DNA of 64,000 nt, taken from Rhexocercosporidium sp. MPI-PUGE-AT-0058. Lineage: Eukaryota > Ascomycota > Leotiomycetes > Helotiales. The position numbers and the translations under genes are program-made. The stretch is from assembly GCA_020746875.1 (NCBI GenBank), contig JAGTJL010000012.1, positions 992,001-1,056,000 of the forward strand, in the 5' to 3' direction. The notes under the pieces are model-generated. The model ran no database searches, was not told the DNA's origin, and saw only the letters and a program-made list of their open reading frames with translations. Within the stretch, counting starts at the first letter, position 1; every line of letters begins with the position of its first letter. Shown in pieces: positions 56,026 to 64,000 of the stretch.

Positions 56026-57279
56026 ATGTCCTCCGGCGAGAAAGAAGGAGGGGGCGTTTCTGCGCAGAACAAGGGATCATGGAGTGCATTTCTCAAGTCT
56101 ATTGCCTCATTCTCGGGAGATCTATCATCCTTGACAGCTCCCCCTTTCATCCTCTCCTCGACTTCACTGGTCGAATTCTCTTCCTACTGGGCAGAACACC
56201 CCTCTCTCTTCGTCGCCCCCGCGAAAGAGCAGGACCCCCAGAAGCGCGCGCTCCTGGTGCTGAAGTGGTTTCTGAGCACGCTGAAGCAGCAGTATGCCAG
56301 TCGCAGTGAGAAGTTTGGGAATGAGAAGAAGCCCTTAAACCCTTTCCTTGGAGAGCTATTTCTGGGCAAGTGGGTAGATGCGTCTGGTACTACCGAGTTG
56401 GTGTCAGAACAAGTCAGGTATGTGATCTGACAACCATTTCTATACTCAATGTTATGTTCTAAGTGTCCCATCTGCAGCCATCACCCTCCTGTCACCGCAT
56501 ACCGAATCGCGAATAAAGAGCACGGCGTTTTCTTGGAAGGTTACAATGCGCAAAAGGCATCTTTCGCCCGCACAATCTACGTCAAGCAAATCGGGCACGC
56601 CGTCCTCACCATCCCAGCTTTCGACGAGACATACTTAATCACCTTACCTAACCTGCACATCGAGGGCCTCATCTTCGGCGCCCCCTTCGTGGAGCTCAAC
56701 GACAAGACCTACATCACAAGCAGTTCGGGCTATACCGCCAAGATCGACTACAGCGGCAAGGGGTGGTTATCAGGCAAGAAGAATAGCTTCACAGCGACGT
56801 TGTACCCTACTGGTAAGGAGAAGGACGTAATCTACACCGCGACTGGACAGTGGACGAAGACATTCGAGATCACAGAAGGGAAGAAGCAGATCGTTGATAC
56901 CTATAATGCTGAAGCTTCTCCCACGACCCCTCTCACTATCGCTCCAGTCGAAGCGCAAGATCCAATGGAGTCTCGCAGAGCGTGGCAGAAGGTCGCTGCT
57001 GGTATCGCTGTGGGAGATATGGATGCTACTGGTATTGAGAAGACTAAGATCGAGGAGACACAGCGTGAATTGAGACGTCAGGAAACTGCTGAAGGCAGGC
57101 AATGGGAGAGACGGTACTTCACGAAGCTCGACTCGGATCCTGTCTTGACCAAATTGGGCCCGAACATCGGTGTCTTGCCGGAAGCAGATAAGACGGGAGG
57201 AATCTGGAGATTCGATGAGGCGAAGGCGAATGCTTTGGCTACGCAGACCACGACTGCTGCACCAGCGAAGGAGTTGTAG
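56026..57279 (+). CDS. KES1: Oxysterol-binding protein homologue, KES1/OSH4 type
   Basis: Cytosolic lipid-transfer protein that exchanges sterol and phosphatidylinositol 4-phosphate at Golgi/TGN membranes. Exons 56026-56417 and 56478-57279 give 397 residues. It has only the ORD domain, without PH or ankyrin parts, hence the short KES1/OSH4 class. The N-terminal lid region reads [20 protein letters not shown], then [20 protein letters not shown] and [15 protein letters not shown]. The signature [12 protein letters not shown] (about 128-139) is split by the intron after the Ser codon's second base. Later come the [10 protein letters not shown] block, the [13 protein letters not shown] stretch and the C-terminal [13 protein letters not shown] region. 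PI4P-binding histidines and lysines of the family are present. Confidence 0.95.
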
Positions 57280-58625
57280 ATATTGAGTTGGAGATGGATG
57301 GGGAAAATGGTTGCAGGCGCAACGGAGCAAAGCCTTGGAAATCAAATGAATTGAAGTAGCGTATTGTTCTGCGAATACTCGTTTGTACTAATAGATAATT
57401 TGCATGCATAGGCAATAGAATGCGCAATTGCGATTCTTTACACATCTTGTCCATAATATTTTCCGGCCATTTCTTGGGTGTAGCAGTGATTTGGTGAATT
57501 GATGGCTGGATTTAGTGAAGTGAAGCAGCGTAGCAAATGTTATTGTCACCGGCCAAGTCAAGCTGGCGACTTTCAGAGTACCTTCCATGTCCCTTTTCAC
57601 GAGGTCAAAATCCGAACCCAGTGCCAAAGATCACATACGTTCTTTGAGCACCTTTCGCCTGTCAAATTAAAGGGCGTTGGATTTCCCAAGCCTCTTCTCC
57701 AACATCTTCAAGCTCAGCTTTTGGCTCCCTCTTCATATTTCCAATCTTGTCTTTTCTGGTCTCTTCCTCTCTTTCATCCGCAGATCCCCTCTACATAGAG
57801 GTATAACGCTCCCACCACGCATGGTAACACATGCAGGTTAACCTGTCGCTCCCTTCTAAGGCTTCTTTTCCTCCTCAATCTTCGTTTCGTAGGTGATGGC
57901 CAAGTGCACTTTCAAAGTCACAACCCCTCTTAAGATACGAGTTTCAGAATTCTTTATGTTTCAGTTTGCAGTACTCACTAACGTTTGTAGTTGAATTTGA
58001 AATTTGGGAACTCTTTATTGCAATTATATCCAGATAACACCCCTTGCTATCCCGCTTCTGGGTCAAAGAAAGGATCAAAAACCCCGTCCTTCCTGCCTGT
58101 CGCCTGAGTAATTGGGGGAGCTACCATAGAAAGAGAATAGAGGAGTTAATTCTCTTAGAAGTTGCATATCACAAATCCTCAAGTCCCAGGAAGAGAATAT
58201 GCTCAGCTATCCACCACATAGATGAGCTAAGCTGGGTTGGATGGGGTGTGGGCCTCACTTAAATTTTCCCAGTGCTGTGCAGTAAGCGAGATGAGAAAGG
58301 GGTATCAATAACAACATCACTTATTGCTAGCAATAGGTTTCAAGACTACTGAGTAGCCAGTACCTTCCTGTAGGCTCGGAGGTTCGTGACCCCTCGAACT
58401 TAACAGGAAGTGATCCGGCTATTAGTTGTTAGGTAGGATATTCCTATTCACTTCCGCCATAGGTTTCTCTTCCTGTGAGAGGCTTGCCCTTTGATATACA
58501 TCCAAACCACACTCCAGCTCCAGCAGGAAGCACTTTTATCTTACTTCTACCCGGTACCTGGCGCCTCATAGCCAGTAGAAATTCGCTAACGCTTCATCTC
58601 TCCACGCGCGCCCCTCCTTTCCAAA
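57280..58625. other. Intergenic between KES1 and the decayed locus
   Basis: About 1.35 kb. Small open frames at 57499-57798 and 58044-58262 show no domain. Nothing recognised. Confidence 0.45.
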
Positions 58626-59100
58626 CTACAACAGTACATGAATGAGCAATTGTTTGAGCAGGAGCAGACACGTATAGGGAATGTACCATATTAGGCAGCC
58701 CGAAGCTTTCTCATAACATTCCTTATGCAGTAAGTGTCCACACACATACTGAAGAAGAAGTTGATCATCTGAGATATAACAGGCGCTGCAAGCGAATTGG
58801 TCGATATTTGCGATGATGGTTGAGCGGTGGGGTTCTGGTACTAGAAAAATGTGGCTCCCCAGCACACCCTCAATTGGATTTTGATATTTCCCAGAGGAAT
58901 ATTGGGGTAATCAAGCGGCCTCCTAAGGTTGGACTTTGAATCATCGTCATTCTCGTTAATAATACTGACATAGTTTCCAAAAGACGCAGGAATTTTGGTA
59001 CTATTGCGCCAAGGATCGTCGTCGAGCGGTATCACTGAAACTGGGCTTTACTGGCCGTCCAAGTTTCGGACGTGATCATTCTCACTGCTTCGTCCCTAGC
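58626..59100 (-). pseudogene. C-terminal RING-like part of decayed locus
   Basis: Reads GRSSENDHVRNLDGQ-stop-SPVSVIPLDDD with TAG at 59096-59098 and TAA at 59048-59050, then SFGNYVSIINENDDD. After a frame change near 58865 a RING-like block follows: IDQFACSACYISDDQLLLQY, then VCGHLLHKECYEKASGC. The C-x2-C, C-x-H-x2-H-x2-C order of a RING finger is present, but the final CPxC pair is not readable in frame. Confidence 0.45.
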
Positions 59101-59130
59101 TATTAGTATTCCCGTGTGTAGAGATCAATT

Positions 59131-60060
59131 TCAAGTCTGCTGAGTTGACGACCGGGCGATGGTTATGGGCAATTTGGATTCGCAGCCCGCGTTGTTTGCT
59201 AATTTGGAGGCGCCCTCGTTTCCTTTGTGGTTTGAGCTCAAGAAACTCGTTATTCTATTGAATACGCCTGGATTTTTATTGCCTGACTGAAGAGGGGTCA
59301 CTGCCCCGATTTGCTCTACAAGATCCGAAGTTGCTATCATTCTCCTGAATGCGCCCGGCTTCTTGATTTCTAGTTGAGCAGAAGAGGTTTTCCCAATCAC
59401 ATCGTGATGCGGTGAGATATTTCCGGCATCTCGTGTGATTTTGGCAGCTCTCTCATCAGGATCACCAAAGGGACCAAGATGTGACAGCGTTGTTCTGCTG
59501 GATGGTCGTTCTAGTTACCTTGTGGAGATTTTGCCTGTCCTTCGGCGTTCATGGCAGGTACTTCTTCGTCTTGGGCAACGCTGCCTGAGGGGATATTGGT
59601 GACGAAAGATGCAGTCTTCTCGAGCGGAAGTTGAGAACCGATTCCCAAACTAGTCTTATTCCCAATGACCACTGGTTTGGATTCGGGTCCTCGCCTTTGG
59701 TCAAGCCAATGAGACAAAATTTTATCGAACTTTTCGGAGTCCTTACTTCCCAGAGAAATCTTAAAGAGGCGATCACTGGGAGTTATGCAGAAGTGCGCCT
59801 GTTGTGTTAGTTCACCCCATGCCTTTCTGAAGTAGAGAATAGTCTCGGTTGACGCAGTGATTTCCCCTTCAGTGGTTGCTACCTGTAGAGTCTCTAGTAA
59901 TGGTTGCGTATCGACTTTCAGCGCTGTAGCTACTTCTTCGGATACCCAATTGAAAGTTGAATTGAGGTCCTTTACTATTTGCATAACATAAATCCGAGCA
60001 ACTTCGCCGGGTCGGCTATTTGTTGGACAAGTAGGATAGATATAGGTCTACGAAATGAAG
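59131..60060 (-). pseudogene. Unidentified Ser/Asn/Lys-rich blocks of decayed locus
   Basis: Two open stretches in different frames. The first (about 60035-59511) reads RPGEVARIYVMQIVKDLNST, then LETLQVATTEGEITASTET and KILSHWLDQRRG. The second (about 59505-59131) begins ERPSSRTTLSHLGPFGDP, then repeats IKKPGAFRRMIATS and NKNPGVFNRITSFL, a short internal duplication of K-x-PG-x-F-x-R-(M/I)-(I/T). No family recognised. The transition between them at about 59515 needs a frame change. Confidence 0.4.
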
Positions 60061-60099
60061 GGTAGAGAGGCTAGTTGATTCAGTAATGTATGAAGAAAA

Positions 60100-60840
60100 C
60101 TGTGGTCCCAATGATTCACTTTTTGCACATCAAAAATTGCGTTATGAGGTCCTGAAGCCGACAGACATTCAGAAGGGACTCAGCGATCCCCCTCGAAAGT
60201 TTGTACGAGCGACAAGCCTAATCAGACATGTTAGCTCAATTGTTACCATAGAATGAGACGAGACTCACCGTCAGAACTAGTGCGAACGATAGTGACTATG
60301 TCACCTTTCCGCAAGCTTCCGTGCAATCCGTTGTCTGGTTGCGGCCTATCAAAATCATCCAACGCGACACTGATGCTAGGGTACGGTGTCCTTGAAGCTT
60401 GGATCTCAGATTCGTGACCTTGGATAGTGGTAAGGGACGCTTATGAGCCAGCGTAGTCTTTTGCCTTCTTCGTATTCTCTAGCTTGATCCCAATCTAGTC
60501 CGTTATTATCACACTCCTCTTGCAGGTGCTGATAAACTTTCAACAGCACGGTACTGGAAGCATCATCTTCTGGATAGCTAGCACCCAAATCGAGGAATTC
60601 AGAGCCGTTTATGTCCAGAGCTCTGAATGCTCGTTGCCAAGCTTTGAAGAAGTCAGTCCTACTGAGGAAATATCCTACTTGTTTACTGGTCTAGTAATTC
60701 GAAAAGACATTTGAGGTCTTAGGAAACATGGCTGTTGCAGAAACTTGACATCTGTGGTCATCTAAGTTAAGCAAGCTGCGTGCTGGAGCTTTGCTCGCTC
60801 CCGTTCGAGACTTTGGCAGTTCTTGGATCCTAATTAGCAG
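60100..60840 (-). pseudogene. Unidentified block and SH3-like segment of decayed locus
   Basis: After the EH exon the frame reads DFFKAWQRAFRALDINGSEF and VYQHLQEECDNNGLDWDQ, interrupted upstream by TAG at 60691-60693 (SNY-stop-TSKQ). Near 60420 the frame changes and an SH3-like stretch follows: SVALDDFDRPQPDNGLHG, LRKGDIVTIVRTSSDG, spliced (60269/60217) to LSLVQTFEGDR, where TGA at 60180-60182 interrupts before VPSECL. The spacing of ALxDF, KGD and VPS resembles SH3, but the usual Trp pair is missing. Confidence 0.4.
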
Positions 60841-60875
60841 GGTTTTTTCTTGGGGACCTGAGGCAGACTACCTAC

Positions 60876-62045
60876 CATCTTTGTCAAGATTGTCGTCGAC
60901 CTCTGCATGAGGACACGGTGGTGAACGCATTGACGGGGGAACCAAGTACGATGGCAGAACATCTGGCAAGGAGTCTCTGGTATACTTGTGTCTCTGTTGT
61001 CTGATTAGGTACACGGCAACTGCAAATTCGTCCCGGTTCAATTGGCCGTCAGCATTGATATCTGTCAGATCCCAAATCTTTTCTAGGACCTCATCCGGAA
61101 GCATAGACAATCTTAAAAAGTGTAGTCCTTCGTCGCTTCTAACGAAATTATCATCGGCTTTATTGATCATGTTGAAAATATTGTCACACTCATTTTTCAG
61201 TGGTGTAGTAAGCTATTCTTCGGCAGGGTCCTTGTGAGTGGGCTTTGAGGAATTTGCGCTAGTAGAGGCTGTTGGAGTGCTGGGGTAGAATCTGACATCG
61301 AGTTGGATTGCTCCAGCTATTTCTCGGTGGAAATCTAAGTTGTACCATCCACGTCTACCAAACATGCCAGCACTGCCTCAATGTCTCATGACTCAGCCAA
61401 AGTGTCAGTTTCTAATTCCAAGACACGAATTCGGAGAACTCAGCTTTTGAGATATTGGGAAAGCACGATGGGGAAATACTGACCGTTGTCCTCCACTAGG
61501 TACGATCAAGTCACGCAAATTTACAAGAGCAGTTCCAACCAATGCCCCCTGACCAACAGCAATACCCAAATTGTAAGGCACCTCGAAGCTGTGGACATCG
61601 AAACTGAAGTCTTTGTTCCTATAATTATTACTCAGCAGCAATATTTCGGGATGAATTGCGCAAATAGTTACCACTCTGCCCCAGAGCCTCGTACACTCGA
61701 GCTCCTGGCGAACTTATTATTCCCACCATTTCCTAACCTTACGTCGAAGAAATCGTTGCCCTGGGCATGCAGATCTCTTGCCTGAAGGACAATGATGACG
61801 AGAGTTCCAACTTTTTTAACATCTTCGGACTCTGGCGCTGGAGGGTTGTATTCGTACGCAATAGATCCTACAATATATCAGCGGAATTCATAGTACGAAT
61901 CCTTGACGATGAGATCGAGTTTTGGCCTCGTGGCGCCCCCCCCCCCCCCCCCCCCCCCCCTTGCCCACACAAAAACAACGCCAACAATGTCTCGATTTGT
62001 GATGATCAGACAAGCCGGACTAGAGTATGGCTGCCATCACTCACC
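60876..62045 (-). pseudogene. C2 plus EH domain part of decayed locus
   Basis: An upstream exon ends at 62045 (WNALSRRCRIDKE), then a 177-bp intron containing the poly-C/G run, then exon 61867-61743 (GSIAYEYNPPAPES, VGTLVIIVLQARDL), which opens a C2 domain. A small exon near 61710-61670 and one ending about 61490 (NKDFSFDVHSFEVPYNLG, GTALVNLRDLIVPSGGQ) continue it. The final exon 61354-60876 completes C2 (GWYNLDFHREIAGAIQLDV), meets TAG at 61213-61215 in the same frame, and carries on into an EH domain: MINKADDNFVRSDEGLHFL, then LPDEVLEKIWDLTDINADGQ and LNRDEFAVAVYLIRQQ, with the calcium-loop D-x-N-x-D-G. The EH domain is the kind found in Eps15/Ede1 and binds NPF peptides. Splice phases agree where tested. 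Confidence 0.6.
61936..61960. repeat. 25-base C homopolymer
   Basis: An uninterrupted run of 25 C inside the predicted intron preceding the C2 domain exon of the decayed locus (poly-G on the sense strand of that locus). Confidence 0.9.
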
Positions 62046-62441
62046 TTCTTTATCGATGCGACAGCGCCTGGACAGTGCATTCCAGGGATCGGATTTCCAT
62101 CCAGATAAGCCTTGTACATAGCTGGATGGATTGGAGTCCGGTAGTGGCTGTCTAAAAGTCTGGCTTTGCGTACCGCTTCACAAGAGGGGAGACACCAAAG
62201 CCATCGCAAAAGCGCAAGAGGTAGAGAACTAGACACCAAGGAAAGTAAAAACATGTCGCAAGCTAGGATCGAGTAGCCGTAATTCTCAAGAATCCGTCCC
62301 GAATGAAGAAAAGAACCCTTGCTAAAGAATCTGTCGATACCTGCACTTTGGTGTAAGAGCCAGAGAATGAAGAGGGAATAGAAGAGAACTTTTGAATCCA
62401 CGACGAATAGCGTCCTTGCTGTGCCCTTATGCTACAGCGTG

Positions 62442-64000
62442 CTACTATTGCCTCCGGAGGCTGAGAGCCTTAAGCTCTTCCTCCCTATCCATGAGTTGCC
62501 GGCGGAGAATACCAAAAAGTGAGTCAACCCTGGTGGGCGCCCCCAGGTCCGTTGCGACGCAAAGCAAGGTTCTTCCAGTGATCACGCTCTTCCTTCAACT
62601 TTGCGATTTCGTCCTCGAATTCCCTACCCCCCATTTCATCGTTGTTACTCTCAGTCACACCTTGTTTAAGATCGGGTGAGGTATGGGGTTGGTTACTAAA
62701 GGTTTGAGGGACCTTTTTAGTGCCAGTCAAGAAGTCTCGGTCAAGGGGCCGATGGTCCTCGGCTTCTTCTATCAGTGGCTTTCCAGTAGCCTCAACAGCA
62801 AGCTCAAAAGATAGTCCACTGATTTGCGCTGGTTCACCAATGCCAAGATCTAGGACAACGAAGTCTGTAGAGATTTTTGTGACTTCTCCTATCGAGATAT
62901 TGGAGTCAAGGCGACATCTACCACTGGGAGTAGTATTCCCAGCCAGATTCAACATGAAGTGATACTTATGCTGATAATTCGTTGGCCGCGCCGGTATTGA
63001 AATTGGTGGCAGGATACAAATCAGCTCATAAGAGTCTGCAAACATGTAGAGGTATTCGATACTGGTGGCTTCGCTAAACACTCTGCTGATAATCTCGCCG
63101 TTGTACATTTCCATAGCAACAGCTACGTTCACTGGAGACGTACTGTCTAGTTCCCTCGACACTTGCGCCGCACTCCAGAATTTCCACACAATTTCCTGCT
63201 TGAGGAGAGAATAGAGATTATTTCCGTATGGATATCCTATATTGTCCTCCCAGAGCGAATCGAAAAGCGAACGGAGTTTTTCACGTGTTCCCGATTCATG
63301 CGTGAAATCGAGTAGCGTAAAGAACACGTTCATTTCCAGCAAAAGTTCTGCAGAATTTCGATACTCGCCAATTTCAAGTTTTCGTACAATCTTCGGAATG
63401 CTCAATGGTGATATTTTGATCCGGCCTGGTCCAGAAATCCATAAATGAAAGGGGGGTATGGTTGTGAGTTCAAATAGATAGCCTAGATGAGCCTGCTCTA
63501 CCACATCGCTCATGATTTCTCCGCATAGCCGCAGCTCCCTCGCCAAAGTTGAGCTTGCATTGCTGCTACCGAGGGAGGAAGCATTTGGGTCTATCTGAGG
63601 TGCTGCATTTCCGGAATCTGCTTCTCCTTCTTCCGTGTAGCCTCGAGGAATAGCAAACAATGCGAGCTGCTCCATATGGGCTCCTAGATGGTGTTGAAAC
63701 TAACCCGGGGTGACAGCAAGAGCTTGCGTTTCGGGGATATGAGGATTGATCTGCCGAAGGCGCTGTTCCCAATCATCACAAAATGCGCAATCTTTAGGCG
63801 AAAGCTTGGCAAGTGCCTTTTAACTCATTTCGAGGAGAGCTGGTATCTGGTCTTTCACAAATGACTCGGGGTGACGGCTAGTAAGATGACGCTAATAATT
63901 ATCAGAATTATCAAAGGGCTGGTGGGAACAGAAATAGCATTGCCACTCTTGTCGGTGATCTTTGAGCTCATGGGAGAACCACGTATGTCTGTCCGAGAAT
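62442..64000 (-). pseudogene. C2H2 / bromodomain-like / coiled-coil part of decayed locus
   Basis: One frame runs from base 63999 down to 62524 with only three stops. Upstream of the 383-codon open stretch it reads CYFCSHQPFDNSDNY-stop-RHL (C2H2-like Cys and His spacing), then LSPKDCAFCDDWEQRL and G-stop-FQHHLGAHMEQLALFAIPRG. The last is a motif common in fungal C2H2 multidomain proteins, where Gln normally precedes F. A divergent bromodomain-like segment follows (about 63540-63240: LRLCGEIMSDVV, then KIVRKLEIGEYRNSAELLLE, FDSLWEDNI); the usual acetyl-lysine-binding Asn is not evident. The C-terminal coiled coil (EIAKLKEERDHWKNLALRR) shifts frame near 62550 and continues as RRQLMDREEELKALSLRRQ before a double TAG (62442-62447). 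Confidence 0.6.

Larger units (their letters stand above)
58626..64000 (-). pseudogene. Decayed multidomain gene or gene group, continuing beyond the window
   Basis: The whole stretch reads as protein-like sequence on the minus strand, but in pieces separated by stops, frame changes and some plausible introns. Recognisable parts in N-to-C order are a C2H2-type region, a divergent bromodomain-like region, a coiled coil, a C2 domain, an EH domain, an SH3-like segment, two unidentified Ser/Asn-rich blocks and a RING-like Cys/His block. At least seven in-frame TAG/TAA codons interrupt otherwise good reading frames. They start on the minus strand at 63894, 63822, 63702, 61215, 60693, 59098 and 59050. 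Glutamine is a natural residue at several of these points. Frame changes occur near 62550, 60420, 59515, 59170 and 58865. It may be one giant gene or two tandem ones; both readings imply loss of function unless transcripts are recoded. Confidence 0.6.

Overview
The window is nuclear DNA of a filamentous ascomycete, most likely one of the Leotiomycetes (Helotiales-like). The class is inferred from the gene set and the style of the proteins. Supporting evidence is the many short introns (about 45-180 bp, GTAAGT-type donors, CTAAC/CTGAC branch sites), CT-rich leaders, and typical Pezizomycotina genes: a DIM-5-type H3K9 methyltransferase, a class II aldolase, a DEF1 homologue and a hypervirulence-associated Tudor protein. 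Splice sites were placed by hand from GT/AG consensus, reading-frame continuity and family conservation.

Layout. 0-10 kb (plus strand): end of delta-1-pyrroline-5-carboxylate dehydrogenase, a GH5 glycoside hydrolase with a one-base frame break, a bHLH factor, a small basic protein and a cytochrome P450. 10-20 kb: the H3K9 methyltransferase (minus), RRP1 (plus, frame break), sphingoid-base kinase and coatomer beta (both minus). 20-31 kb: mago nashi, GID4/VID24 and a UPF0132 membrane protein (plus), a BCS1-like AAA ATPase (minus), a secreted low-complexity protein (plus) and the Tudor protein (minus). 31-40 kb: a zinc-cluster-type regulator without a visible zinc cluster, a secreted flavin amine oxidase with a third frame break, and a probable mitochondrial protein. 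40-57 kb: DEF1, a repeat-rich membrane protein, a membrane-anchored ubiquitin protease, mitochondrial ribosomal protein bL9m, fructose-bisphosphate aldolase and a KES1/OSH4 sterol carrier. 58.6-64 kb (minus): a decayed multidomain gene or genes with C2H2, bromodomain-like, C2, EH, SH3-like and RING-like parts.

Most genes are unrelated housekeeping functions rather than a pathway: RNA processing (mago, RRP1), vesicle and lipid traffic (coatomer beta, KES1, sphingoid-base kinase), proteolysis control (GID4, USP, DEF1), mitochondria (bL9m, P5C dehydrogenase) and glycolysis (aldolase). No biosynthetic cluster is evident; the P450 stands alone.

The most noteworthy features are the 58.6-64 kb relic, where in-frame TAG/TAA codons repeatedly sit where glutamine is expected (as CpA-to-TpA change would produce), three intact-looking genes each broken by one apparently missing base at or near a G run, a degenerate tandem repeat near 48 kb, and a 25-base C homopolymer at 61.9 kb.
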